Assembly (NCBI RefSeq): GCF_026914185.1
Contig: NC_070559.1
Location: forward strand, 5,492,001-5,556,000
Source: Puccinia triticina
Taxonomy: Eukaryota > Basidiomycota > Pucciniomycetes > Pucciniales > Pucciniaceae
DNA length: 64,000 bases
Direction of reading: 5' to 3'
Shown: positions 21,467 through 31,345 of the stretch, one piece after another
Layout: each line of letters opens with the position of its first letter
Position numbering within the stretch: the stretch's first letter is position 1
Notes under the pieces: generated by a model
Seen by the model: the letters and a program-made list of their open reading frames with translations, nothing else
Databases searched by the model: none
What the model was told of the DNA's origin: nothing
Program-made: the position numbers and the translations under genes

Positions 21467-24400
21467 ATGACAAATCCGACTCCAACAACTCTCACAAATG
21501 CAACAAGTCCAATGGATCTGTGCACTAACACTAGCCCTCTACCGTTGTTCAACCCGGAATCTAGCCCTATCACCACCTGGCACCATCTCCCCTCATTGGA
21601 ATCCATTATCCCACCCCTCAGCCCAAACTGGTCCCACTCCTCCGATTCCTCCGCTTCCCAAGACAAAAAATTGGTCAACTCCATTGCTGCTGAACCGTTA
21701 CCGTCTCCCGCCAAATCTTTGCAATCTTGGTCACATTACAGCGAACAATCCAACTCTCATGTGATGCAGCTCTCAATCGATCCCTTGAAGAAAACCAAAA
21801 ACAGATTTTCGCCGCCGCCAAAAATCACAAAGAAGTGCAAGATGCGCAGCAAGACCGACAAAAAAATACATCTTGAGGAACCAGAAACTTTGGAAACAAC
21901 ATCTTCTGACGATGCGGATGACGAAGGAGTTGGTGTTGAAAGTGAAGATGATGAGCCTTCTGATGATGATGTCGATCCACTGCCAAAGAGGAAAGCAACC
22001 AAAAAAGAATGGTTCCTTCCGGACATGAATGAAGCATTTGAGACGTACATTGATCATGGATGCGGGCTTGACAAGCAAGGCTACCCAATCTACCCAAATG
22101 GAAGGACAACCTTTTTACGCCTCCCTGGAGACGATGTCACCAACTTCGGCTCTGTTGGATTTACAAAGACGAGTACAGTCAGCTATCGCAGCAACAAAAC
22201 CTGGAAAGTGACACGGTATTTCTGCCTTGGCGCTCTGGTCTGCAATAACCCGTCGTGCAACTGGGCAGGCTCACCCCCAACTGGAAAAGGAGGTCAAGCA
22301 AAGCTGGAAAAGGGGTTAGTTCTCACCTGTTCTCTTTCTGCTTTTGAAATACTTCATTGACAAATGGGTTGCAAACTCAATTTTACAAACATTATTTTCA
22401 CAACTCTCACAGGATAAAATGTTGAGGCCTTGCAGGCAAGTGCAACGGCACTGTTTCCCATGTCACATGCCCCAACGAGAAAGTTGCTATCCGTTTCAAT
22501 CACCATCTCCCATCAGGATGGGGGCTCCTCAGGCACAAGGGCGAACACCCGCATCCATGGCCTGAGGCCAAAAAACCCAACCCGCTCGCAAAGGAAGAAT
22601 TAAAATCCGAAATCAAGAAGAATCCAAAGGCCGGCGCACTAAAGCTTAAGGTATGTAGTCTGTGATGCCTGATATCATCGGGTTTTGTATTGATTGTTCT
22701 TCAATCAATCTGACCTGGCATTTGGCCCTTTTTTTGCCCATTGTATAGATGGGGAAGCCCACCGATCCTCATTTGGCTTTTGATAGCGTTGTTTCCATCC
22801 ATCCAGCTTATCAGAACAGAGATCAACTAGCCTATTCCCGCCAATGCTTGCTGGCAGAATTGGGATTGGCACCTGACAAACTTGGCGCCGGTGTGGGGGA
22901 TAAATTTATATTGGACATGTTTGGATGGGCCTCGTAAGTTATTTTGCTTCCAATAATGTGTTTGAATATATACATTTTCTGCAGCTTCCTTACAATTATC
23001 AATCCAACAGGCGGGGAATGTGGATAATTTCATCATCTTTCATGCCGATGGCCGAGCATTTCACGTTCCAAACCAAATGGATGGTCAAACGCTTACTGGC
23101 TCGCAATAAGGAAAATCAAGTCTACAGCGGTGGTCTGATATCTGATGTAACATATTGGTACTTTGAAACCGGATATTTGCTCACAACTTCAATGTACTGC
23201 AACGATCTTCAAAGATGGATACCAGTTCAACTTACATGGATTCGAGGTCTCAGCGAAGAATATTACAAGATTCACTTTGCTACACTATTCCGGCAGTTTC
23301 TGGCAGCTTCAATCACCCCCGCCGAGAGAGACACACTGGTCCGCGAAGTTGTCGACTTCTCAGCAGCTCAAGTTGAGGGTTTTGTGTCGGCTTACATTGA
23401 AGTCTTTCGACAGGGAACTCGCAAGGAGGTGAGGGGCATGTTAAAAGGTTGCCGCGAGCATTACCGCCAATCAATCACACGGATTAAACGTAATCGGGCT
23501 CTCATAACAGTGGACCAGGAGGTGAGTTGCTATTCTGTTCAAATCTGTATATGATTTGTAAAAATGACTTTTACAAATCATATTGATTTGTAAAATTTGA
23601 TTTGTAATTTTACAACTCATGTTTAATAATTCTGATAACTGTGTTGTATTTATATAGGAGCCTTTCCGAAAGGCCTGCATGGGTCTCCTCGATTGGGCTG
23701 AGCCAGGAGGGCAATCACATGAACAAAAGATTGACTTCATCCGTCGTCGTTTTCCCAAGGTCCGAAAATGGCTTGATTGGTGGACGGTTTCAGATGTTGA
23801 GGCCCTTTTGTTTCCTTCTCGAGAATCAAGACTTGAAGACAAGCCTGATGGACTTCCCAAAACTACAAATGCCCAGGAGAGCATGCATCGGACATACTAT
23901 TGTCTCAGGTAAGTTGTTTTTTCTTTATTGTTACAGTTTGAGCTCAACGTTTGACCTGCTTTGTTTGTCCCCATAATACAGCGAAGGAAAGCAGTGCCTG
24001 ATGGTTGGTATGATAGACCTTTTCACTTTCGTCGATATGCTGGAAAAAGATTGGAAGGCTGTAATGAACGGAGTTCAAATCAACTATGGAGGCGAGAAGT
24101 CTAAAGATATAGGTCTCACCTTAGGGATGGACAAGAAGCGCAAGCGAGCCAATAAGTTTGTCAATGATGGAAGACCACCGGACACCACTGATGATCTGAT
24201 TGACAGGAATAAGAAAGCCAAGACTGGACGGCCACCTAACTCGAGAAACTTCAACAAAAATCTCTGGGCAGCTTATCCGTCCTATCAAGCGGCTCGCGAC
24301 AACAGCCAGCGAGCCAACCGCTGCTGGCTAGCTGCCGGATTGGAAAGTTTGTACGCTTTATTCAGCCCGTTGTGGCTTCGTGGAATCGGCGGAAAGGGGA

Positions 24401-26124
24401 AGGATGTCTTCACCCACTTGGCACATGATCACTTCTCGTGTCGATCAACTGGAGAATTGAATGGTGGCAACTCAATCCGATCAACTATCACCCGCGGCCA
24501 AAACCATATTTTTGACCTTCTGAATGCCAAATACCCTGCAAGCTTCATACCTGGCGCATTTTGCTCGGCCGATTACTTCCTGGAGGTGGTGTTGGATCCC
24601 AAACTCCACCTGAGCCCGGAATACAAGAAACTGTTCTCTATCCACGAACACAGAACGTTTACCTGCGAACTACAGCCCGACGTATTGCAATCACACCCTG
24701 ATCGAGCCGACCGAAGCCTCCACGTCCTGGTTGTCAAGCCTCAGATGTTTGATTCGAATCGGATTCCTTACTCGGATGTTGCCAAGCTTGTGGAAACTTG
24801 GCAAACAAGCGGATTGATAGGTACCTCTGGTCTTGTGTGCAAGGAATGTGCCGAAACTCAGCCATCAACTAAAGCAAAGTCAAAGCCTAAAAAGAAAGGA
24901 AAGCTTGAGAAGGTCTCCTCCGAAATCAAGATTTACAACAACCCCGGAGTATTGCAGCAATCAGCACACTACTTGATTGATCGATGCAAGCTGAACTTTG
25001 ACAAGGTCTCTCCCCCCCTTCACCTCAACTTCCACCTTGAGGTCAGCTCCGTAGACGACGTGCCACGACGCGATGGCTTCATGGCGACGACCAATTGGCC
25101 TTTCAAGTTGAACGTCGGAGGCGCCACTTACACACTCATCTCTCGAGGATTCTGGAATGGGGGCCACTACTGGTGTAAGGTCCTCCGAAGCGCAAATATC
25201 TCTGCCGAAAAGGGAAGTTTGACCGCTGTTTGGATGCATAATGATTTGGAGAATGATGGCTATGCTCAGCAAATCAATCGAGTCCCCAGTTCTATTGCTG
25301 GGGCAGAAATGTATACTTCCTGGCTCTTGTATTCGCGTACGTGGACTTCTTCCGAGGAAGAATACATGAACAACTCAATCCAAAAATTTATGGACGACAA
25401 TTCGGATGCAGCTGGAGATGTCCCTTTCAGAGAGATGAAATTGATATTGAACATATCTCACACTTTGACTTTGATCGCACACGAGGAATTAAATTCAAAC
25501 AATGAAACAACAACCAAAAGTAATGTTTCACCTGAAGAATCAACCACCGGCAAAAAGAAAACAAACAGAAAGAAGAGCCAGAAGAAGCTCGTTGCAATCA
25601 AGGAAACCGAAGAGGCCAAAGTTGAATCAGATGTAGCCAACATTCTCGAAAAAGATGACTCTTTCTTTGATCAGACAGCCGGAGACAAATCAATTGTTGC
25701 CGATCAGACGGCCGGAGATGAATCATTCAATCAGACAGACGGAGATCAATCGTTCAATCAAACGGCCGGAGACCAATTGTTCAATCAAACGGCCGGAGAC
25801 CAATTGTTCAATCAAACGGCCGGAGACGAATCGTTCAATCAAACGGCCGGAGACAAATCGTTCAATCAAACAGCCAGAGACGAATCTTTCAAACAAACGG
25901 CCGGAGACAAATCATTCAATCAGACGGCTGGAGATGAATCGTTCCTTTCCAATCAACTTCTTCTGGATCAATCTCAGGAGACTCCCACCGGAACTCAGGT
26001 TTCCTCCCAGCCAACTCGACTTCGTTTAGTGCTGAAATTACCTTTGCTTTCAAAAGTCAAACCTGCAAGCCCCCCCTTACCACCTGAAAGCGCAAGACGG
26101 CGATCTAACCGTAGAAAAAAATGA
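21467..26124 (+). CDS. MULE-type transposase fused to USP-like peptidase (about 1388 aa)
   Basis: Exons 21467-22328 (3' end uncertain), 22436-22650, 22749-22933, 23011-23521, 23658-23908 and 23982-26124. All later junctions are in phase and the total is 4167 nt. Domains in order: a Ser/Thr-rich then acidic N-terminus; a GCM/WRKY-like zinc-binding domain (YFCLGALVCNNPSCNWAG ... HVTCPN ... SGWGLLRHKGEHPHPWPE); a DDE-type core (SDVTYWYFETGYLLTTSMY, then VVDFSAAQ, then TNAQESMHRTY); a basic linker; and a papain-fold deubiquitinase-like region with Cys box NRCWLAAGLESLYALF, His box FWNGGHYWCKVLR and WMHNDLENDG. GCM/WRKY fingers are known in Mutator-like transposases, and cysteine protease domains occur in some plant MULEs. 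The C-terminus has about ten QTAGD-type repeats and a basic end. No stop codon interrupts it, so this copy could be autonomous. Confidence 0.7.
23522..23657 (+). other. Intron with element-end-like motifs
   Basis: This 136-bp intron of the transposase gene contains repeated TTTGTAAAA/TTTTACAAATCA in both orientations, like the subterminal arms of the element, unlike its other introns. Confidence 0.6.
25666..25948 (+). repeat. Coding tandem repeat QTAGDxSFN
   Basis: Ten or so units of 27 bp encode variants of FNQTAGDES/FNQTAGDKS near the C-terminus of the transposase-peptidase. Several adjacent units are almost identical in DNA. Confidence 0.85.
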
Positions 26125-26585
26125 ATTCAAGTTGTTTGCTTTTAGTTCTCTGCCGGTATCATGTACTTGCTTTCCTTGTTTTCATGTTGAATGTTTGAGT
26201 TGCAAATTATGAGAAGCATTTCTGTTGTTTGTGAATCATTTCTCATTTTATTTTCTCTGGTTTGCAAAGTAAGGTTTGCAAAATTACATTTATTTCTCGT
26301 ATTTTTGGTATTCACAATACATATATTGCAACTCATAATGAGTTGCGGGCGGAAGGGTTGCAAATTCCCTCATCCCCCAGCCATAATGTATTTTTGCAAC
26401 TGATATATTTTGCGTGCCATATGGTTTGCAATTAATGTGTTGTAAAATTGGTCTTCAGCTTGTTTCGCCGCAGTTTTGCAAGCTAAATCTTGCATACCTT
26501 TCTTTTGCAAGTCACCATTTTTGGTGATGAGTTGCAAAATTCCACAATTCATGGTATTTTGTGGAATTTTGCAACCATTACATTT

Positions 26586-26634
26586 TACAAACTATATGAG
26601 TTGTAAAAAATGGATTGTAAAATTCCATTGACCC
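26586..26634 (-). repeat. Right TIR of Mutator-like element
   Basis: Inverted partner of 18184-18232. Confidence 0.75.
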
Positions 26635-26637
26635 TTA

Positions 26638-26716
26638 CTTAACACAAGTCCCCCTGGTGGGAGGCTCGCTGTGGCTGGCGGCGAAGCCGCCCCTCCCACA
26701 GGGAGGGACTTGCGCA
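26638..26716. repeat. TTAA-flanked GC-rich hairpin element, copy 1
   Basis: TTAACACAAGTCCCCC ... GGGAGGGACTTGCG with an inverted core (GGCGGCGAAGCCGCC). Its first bases overlap the right TSD of the Mutator-like element, so that element inserted at its edge. Confidence 0.6.
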
Positions 26717-27099
26717 TTATCCCAAATTTTACGCGGGAGCAGAAAGTTCATTTGGCTGAGAGGTTTTTAAAATTTTTATAGCTCCTCCCACAGCCTCCCC
26801 ACCAATATGCCCTATCTGTACCCTATGCTACTTTTCTTTCTCTACAATTTGGTCCACTCAGATTTTTTCTATCACAATCTGTTGACCTTTTCAAAAGATC
26901 AAAAATGCACAAGTCTTCCAAATGAGGCTCCACTTGTTTGGGACTCCAGGAGTTGCTTTTCTGGCTAGTGGCTACAAGATAGATAAGTGAATCAAATTCC
27001 TTGCAAGAACAGAACCTAAAAATCTGTGTATTCAGTTTTTCTATATTAGTTGGGATTTGTAGTGTAGCAGATCCTTTCTGCTCCTGCTTAAATCAAGAC

Positions 27100-27174
27100 T
27101 TAACTCATAAGCCTCTCCTGCGGAGAGCCCTCCGGGCGGGTCCCCCGGACCCTCCGCCCAAGAGGCTTTGTTAA
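27100..27174. repeat. TTAA-flanked hairpin element, copy 2
   Basis: TTAACTCATAAGCCTCTCC ... AGAGGCTTTGTTAA. Inverted ends and a GC-rich core (CCCTCCGGGCGGGTCC). The preceding GCAGATCCTTTCTGCTCCT is also present before copy 4. Confidence 0.65.
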
Positions 27175-27209
27175 GGTAGTTTTTCATTACAGAAGCTCAG
27201 GCCACTAAC

Positions 27210-27345
27210 TTAACACAAGACCCTCTTTGGAGGGCCTGGTGCAGCCTGGCTGGCGCAGAGTGCCCCTCGCAAAGAGAGCCTCCGAAGGAGGGGAGGGTCC
27301 CTGCAGGACGGCGTCCCCCCTCCACAAAGAGAGGGTCTTAGTTAA
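27210..27345. repeat. TTAA-flanked hairpin element, copy 3
   Basis: TTAACACAAGACCCTCTTT ... AAAGAGAGGGTCTTAGTTAA, 136 bp. The clearest inverted ends of the family. Confidence 0.7.
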
Positions 27346-27447
27346 GTTACTCAGGCCACAGGTCATGGGATTGGCTGCAGGGGTGAAAAATAAGTTCCCA
27401 GTTGAATGATTCTGAAAGAAAAAATTGAAAAAATTAACGGACTTACA

Positions 27448-27991
27448 GTGGAGGACTTCCCGTCGCCTAAAGGTTTGATTTAGAGGAGGCTGCTAAACCT
27501 TGTTTGCTGGTGAAAACTCAATGGAGGACTTCCCGTAGATCTGGAAACCCAGATTTTCCCAGATTTTGCAGGCAAATCTAGGCAGATCTGGGATTTGGGA
27601 TGATCGAGCGCAGATTTCCCCACAAAATCTGGAAAAATCTGAGCTCCCAGATTGACAGGAAGTCCTCCAATGGAGGACTTCCTGTCACTTTTGAACAGAT
27701 CTGGAATTTCAGATTTTGCAGGGCAATCTGAAATCTGGAACTCTGGATCACTTTGGGGATTTTTTAGGGGCCTAGATGTCCCTGCTAAATCTGAAATCTG
27801 GCCGGTCAGATCTGACTTTCCAGATTGACAGGAAGTCCTTCAATGGAGGACTTCCCGCCGATCTGGAAACCCAGATTCTCCCAGATTTTGCAGGGAAATC
27901 TGGGAAGATCTAGGATTTGGGAAGATCGAGCCCAGATTTCCCCGCAAAATCTGGAAAAATCTTGGTTCCCAGATTGACGGGAAGTCCTCCA
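27448..27991. repeat. Array of GGAGGACTTCC inverted-repeat elements
   Basis: Units 27522-27669, 27671-27842 and 27844-27991 lie head to tail. Each starts TGGAGGACTTCC and ends with the complement GGAAGTCCTCCA (TTCA in one), with internal inverted CAGATTTTCCCAGATTTTG blocks. A lone left end lies at 27448. Two more copies occur at 48001 and 48250. Non-coding; MITE-like. Confidence 0.75.
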
Positions 27992-28014
27992 ATATCAATC
28001 AATTTTCACCAGCC

Positions 28015-28205
28015 AGCACCCTGGGAGACTTCATGAAGCACTCTCCAGAGAGTGCCAGAGTCTAATTTTATGTTGTTCTGGGTCTGATGTGAGTCAGATG
28101 TGGATTAGGAAATGATTGATAAATTCTTCAGAAGTCAATGGGAAGTGTGTCAGAAGTGATGCAGAATTGTCACAGTACCTTGTGCAATGTTGTATAGAAT
28201 CATTT
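28015..28205 (+). repeat. Diverged dispersed repeat, partner at 29805
   Basis: CACTCTCCAGAGAGTGCCAGAG and following sequence (TCAGATGTGGATT, GGGAAG...) align with 29805-29990 with many mismatches. Nature unknown. Confidence 0.5.
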
Positions 28206-28412
28206 AATTTTCTAAGGATAACTTAATTACAACCTGTCATGAAATCATAGTTAATCAATGCCCAATTATTACTTGTTTATGGTGGATTTCTGTTAATCAA
28301 TTTCTCTATGTCAAAGGGGTTCCACACAATGTAAATGTGATTTGCGGGGGCTCTCATGGCTTTTTGAACAGGTTTTACTCGTAATGGAGCTGTGAAAGGC
28401 CCCTCCAGTGAT

Positions 28413-28448
28413 CTGTCACCCTAATGTACGCGCGTACACAAAGGGGAC
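28413..28448. repeat. CG-rich palindrome, copy 3
   Basis: TGTACGCGCGTACA at 28425-28438 with outer TGTCACCCT / AGGGGACA. Same architecture as copies 1 and 2, with a different outer arm. Confidence 0.7.
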
Positions 28449-28596
28449 ATTGGCAAAGTGGAAAAAAACTCACATGCATGTGCATGGAGACATTGGAAAA
28501 CAAACAAACACAAAAAAACTCACATGCTTATATATGTTAAGAAGCCAGGATGTCTAGCTGAAATCTGTGACCACGCACCTCCAAGCTTGACTCACT

Positions 28597-28804
28597 GCTA
28601 GCATAATTGGCTGGGCTGAGGCTATCCTAGTTAAACTGGGATGCACTCAACCAATTTAAACTTGGTTGATCTCAACTGATGAAATATAAATCCAAGGTAC
28701 CTCCCTTGGTTTTATATTTCATTGGTTGAGATCAACCCATTTTTAATTTGGTTGAGTGCATCCCAGTTAAACTAGGATGGATTCAACCCAGCCAAATATG
28801 CTGG
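28597..28804. repeat. 208-bp foldback (near-perfect palindrome)
   Basis: The left arm (CCTAGTTAAACTGGGATGCA ... CTTGGTTGATCTCAACTGAT) is matched by an inverted right arm (ATTGGTTGAGATCAACCCA ... TGCATCCCAGTTAAACTAGG), with about 10 bp at the centre near GGTACCTCC. No ORF. A transcript would form a hairpin of about 100 bp. MITE or foldback element. Confidence 0.8.
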
Positions 28805-28809
28805 CAATG

Positions 28810-30262
28810 ACTTGACTCATATTTTCACCTTACTTTCATCTTTTTTTGGCTAAATTCTAGATGATACCAGCCATTCTTTGGGGAAGTATGGAAATTCAGA
28901 TGGGCCTTTCACATCATTCTAACAGGGGTGTACATGTTGATCTGCGGGAGGCCCAACCTGCAATTTGTAACAAACTTACACCTGTGCACATGACAGTTAC
29001 ATTAGCAAAGTGAAAATAATGACCACCTTCATACGCATGTAAATAATATGAATTGTACCCCAATAATTCATCTACATTAACAAACAGTTCAAATTGAATC
29101 ATGATTTGATTGTTGCAATTGTGTCTTAGTGGTTTCAACCACATTCCAGTTTTGTTCCAGTTGACTTCTGCATGACTTCTGGATGGCTTATGCATGAATC
29201 CAGGATAAGTTTCAGATCATTTGTGGATTATTTCCAGAATTTTTCATTAAATCTTACACTAATTTCATCAAAGACATCCAGGACAGTTACAGAAAAAGGG
29301 TACAGTATGGCCTACCCTGGTGCAGTAAGGTTTAGCCTGTCCCTCTAGATTAAGCATTTTAGCCAACAGGAAGTCCTCCACTTTGCACACTGCAAAAAAC
29401 TCTTTGAGCACTGTGGGGCTTGTTGTTTCAATGTCCAGCACCCAGTGCGCACTTCTGCCACAGCTCTTTGCGCACTGCAAATTAAAATGTGTGATTTTTC
29501 ATATTTTTTTGCCACCAGCCTGCAACAGAGGGGATTTTTCTTGCCCCTCCATGAAATTCTTGGAGATTTTGGAGCCCTCAGGCTCCAAATGACACAGAAA
29601 AAAAGCAAAAAATAAATACCAAAAAACCAAAAATAATCTTAGCACCTGCTCCTGACCACCCAGGAAAGCTCTCTTGGGGCTTTCAGACCTGTCAAAACTA
29701 AATTGCTCACCTGATCCAGTGGAAAGAAAGCCTCCCCTGATTGAGTGCCACTGGGCCGGTGGAAAAAGAACAGGGGCAACTGGCCAGCAATTCAACTTGG
29801 TTCACCATGGGAGATCTGTTCCCACTCTCCAGGGAGTGCCAGAGCTGAATTCTATGTGATTTTTGGTTAGATTTCAGTCAGATGTGGATTGGGAAACAAT
29901 CCATAAATGATTCTGAAGTGGATGAGAGGCAATTTCCCAAGTCAGTCAGAATTGATTTGGGAGTTAACATAAGGTTGTGTAGAACTTGTTTTTTTCTAAA
30001 ACATCAATATCAGACTTGTCTTGATAAAATTTGGCACATGATGCAAGTTTCCTGTTTATCTGGAATGAGCAACCAAAATGAGTTACAATACCATGTTGGG
30101 TTTGGAGGGATACAGGGGCTTGGTTGGAAAATGTTTGAATCTGGTTGTTTGCCAGATCACTTCAATGATTCCTTCTTCCTTGGCAAAGTCCACAATGCAG
30201 ACAATGGTGCAACAATTACAATACATGTAATTGTATCTGACTGTTATATTGTACTTGAAAAA
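28810..30262. other. Non-coding, no supported gene
   Basis: Contains the diverged repeat at 29805-29990. ORFs here lack domain or splice support. Confidence 0.5.
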
Positions 30263-30369
30263 TGTTGAGTTGTCTGTTAGTCTGCTACCATGATGTATCA
30301 CCACAGTATGGAGGGCTGTCGGATCAACCCATGAGCACTACCCACCAACCACCCAGCTGGCAGCCACAA

Positions 30370-30455
30370 GCGTCTGTAGCCTAGTTGGTAAAGGCAGCAC
30401 TCTAGTATGTGTCTCAGCATAGCTGAGGTCGTGAGTTCGACTCTCACCAGAAACA
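30370..30455 (+). ncRNA. tRNA-like domain in left LTR
   Basis: Acceptor-like GCGTCTG; A box TAGCCTAGTTGG (30377-30388); D stem GCCT/AGGC; long variable arm CTCAGC-ATA-GCTGAG; T arm GTGAG-TTCGACT-CTCAC with B box AGTTCGACTC. The anticodon stem is imperfect, so it is a class II tRNA relic or mimic and not a normal tRNA gene. It carries both parts of a type 2 RNA polymerase III promoter. Confidence 0.65.
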
Positions 30456-30477
30456 TCTTCATTTTACAGTCTCTACA

Positions 30478-30489
30478 GGTTATGAGCCC
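30478..30489 (+). promoter_or_regulatory. Primer-binding site of TRIM
   Basis: GGTTATGAGCCC is complementary to GGGCUCAUAACC of the eukaryotic initiator tRNA-Met anticodon stem-loop. It abuts the LTR, as in Drosophila copia and yeast Ty5, which prime from that internal region. Confidence 0.6.
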
Positions 30490-30791
30490 AGAGCTACCTG
30501 AGCGCTACTCGCTTACAATAGAGACTTGATGAATTTGTGAATGCTTACTTGTAAGACCACACAAACCTCTATAAGCCTACATCTAGATCACGGGTTCAAT
30601 CCCTACACTGATCATCTTTCCTGGGTCTCATTCCCACTCTCTCTTGGGGTCAATCCCCACTTCCCATCATGTAGCAAGGGGGGGTGTTGAGTTGTCTGTT
30701 AGTCTGCTACCATGATGTATCACCACAGTATGGAGGGCTGTTGGATTGACCCATGAGCACTACCCACCAACCACCCAGCTTGCAGCCACAA

Positions 30792-30877
30792 GCGTCTGTA
30801 GCCTAGTTGGTAAAGGCAGCACTCTAGTATGTGTCTCAGCATAGCTGAGGTTGTGAGTTTGACTCTCACCAGACACA
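30792..30877 (+). ncRNA. tRNA-like domain in right LTR
   Basis: Same as 30370-30455, but the B box has changed to GAGTTTGACTC and the 3' acceptor strand is CAGACAC, which pairs better with GCGTCTG than the left copy does. Confidence 0.6.
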
Positions 30878-31187
30878 TCTTCATTTTACAGTCTCTACAA
30901 AAAATAAAATAAAGATACATGTATCCAAGTTTATTAAATTCACAAAAACATGGCAAAAAAGATCTAAGTTTTGGTGTGCCCTTTGTCATATTTTACTTCA
31001 ACAAAGCTTCAACGCACAGTGGTCAACTGTGCAAAGAATGTCAGAATAAGAGCCTGTCTGCTCACTTTATTTTTCCTGTCATGTCTGGCTGTGTGGTCTT
31101 TTTCTCTCCTGTCTGACCAAGTGTTCTTTTATCTTCCTTTCCTGTCCGGCCATGTTGTCTTTTTCCTGCCCTGTCTGACCAAGTGGT

Positions 31188-31345
31188 CAAATCCTGTCCT
31201 GTCCTGTTTGACAAAGTGGTCCACCTGTCCAGTACCCTGTTCTGTCCTGTCCCCTGTTCTGTCCTGTCACCTGTTCTGTCCTGTTACCTGTCTTGTCCTG
31301 TCCTGTCCTGTCACCTGTCCCTTCATGTCCTGTCACTTGTCTAGG
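31188..31345 (+). repeat. (CCTGT)n simple repeat
   Basis: Degenerate CCTGTCCTGTCACCTGTTCTGT-type array, about 160 bp. Confidence 0.85.

Larger units (their letters stand above)
18184..26634 (+). mobile_element. Mutator-like DNA transposon with nested hAT
   Basis: The element is delimited by the 9-bp direct repeat TTACTTAAC at 18175-18183 and 26635-26643. Its ends are inverted: GGGGTAAGTGAATTTTAC on the left, and GGGTCAATGGAATTTTAC when the right end is read on the minus strand. The match continues for about 45 bp with scattered mismatches. Both arms are filled with short TTGTAAA/TTGCAAA motifs (18200-18370, 21160-21330, 26190-26610), likely subterminal transposase sites. TSD length and long TIRs fit the Mutator superfamily (8-11 bp TSD). 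The internal gene at 21467-26124 encodes the transposase. A 2.77-kb hAT element sits in the left arm; without it the element is about 5.7 kb. Confidence 0.8.
30263..30899 (+). mobile_element. TRIM-type retroelement with tRNA-like LTRs
   Basis: Two 215-bp direct repeats (30263-30477, 30685-30899), both TG...CA (TGTTGAGTTG ... TCTCTACA), flank 207 bp of non-coding sequence. AAAAA lies on both sides (30258-30262, 30900-30904), a compatible 5-bp TSD in an A-rich site. Directly after the left LTR is GGTTATGAGCCC (PBS) and directly before the right one AAGGGGGGG (polypurine tract). This is the full architecture of a terminal-repeat retrotransposon in miniature, mobilised in trans by an autonomous relative. 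Each LTR contains a tRNA-like domain. The LTRs differ at about 7 positions (roughly 97% identity). Confidence 0.8.

Noticed and set aside
30370..30455. A functional tRNA gene
   Set aside because: The anticodon stem is irregular, the 3' acceptor strand is mismatched, and it lies inside an LTR-like repeat; better read as a tRNA-derived domain.
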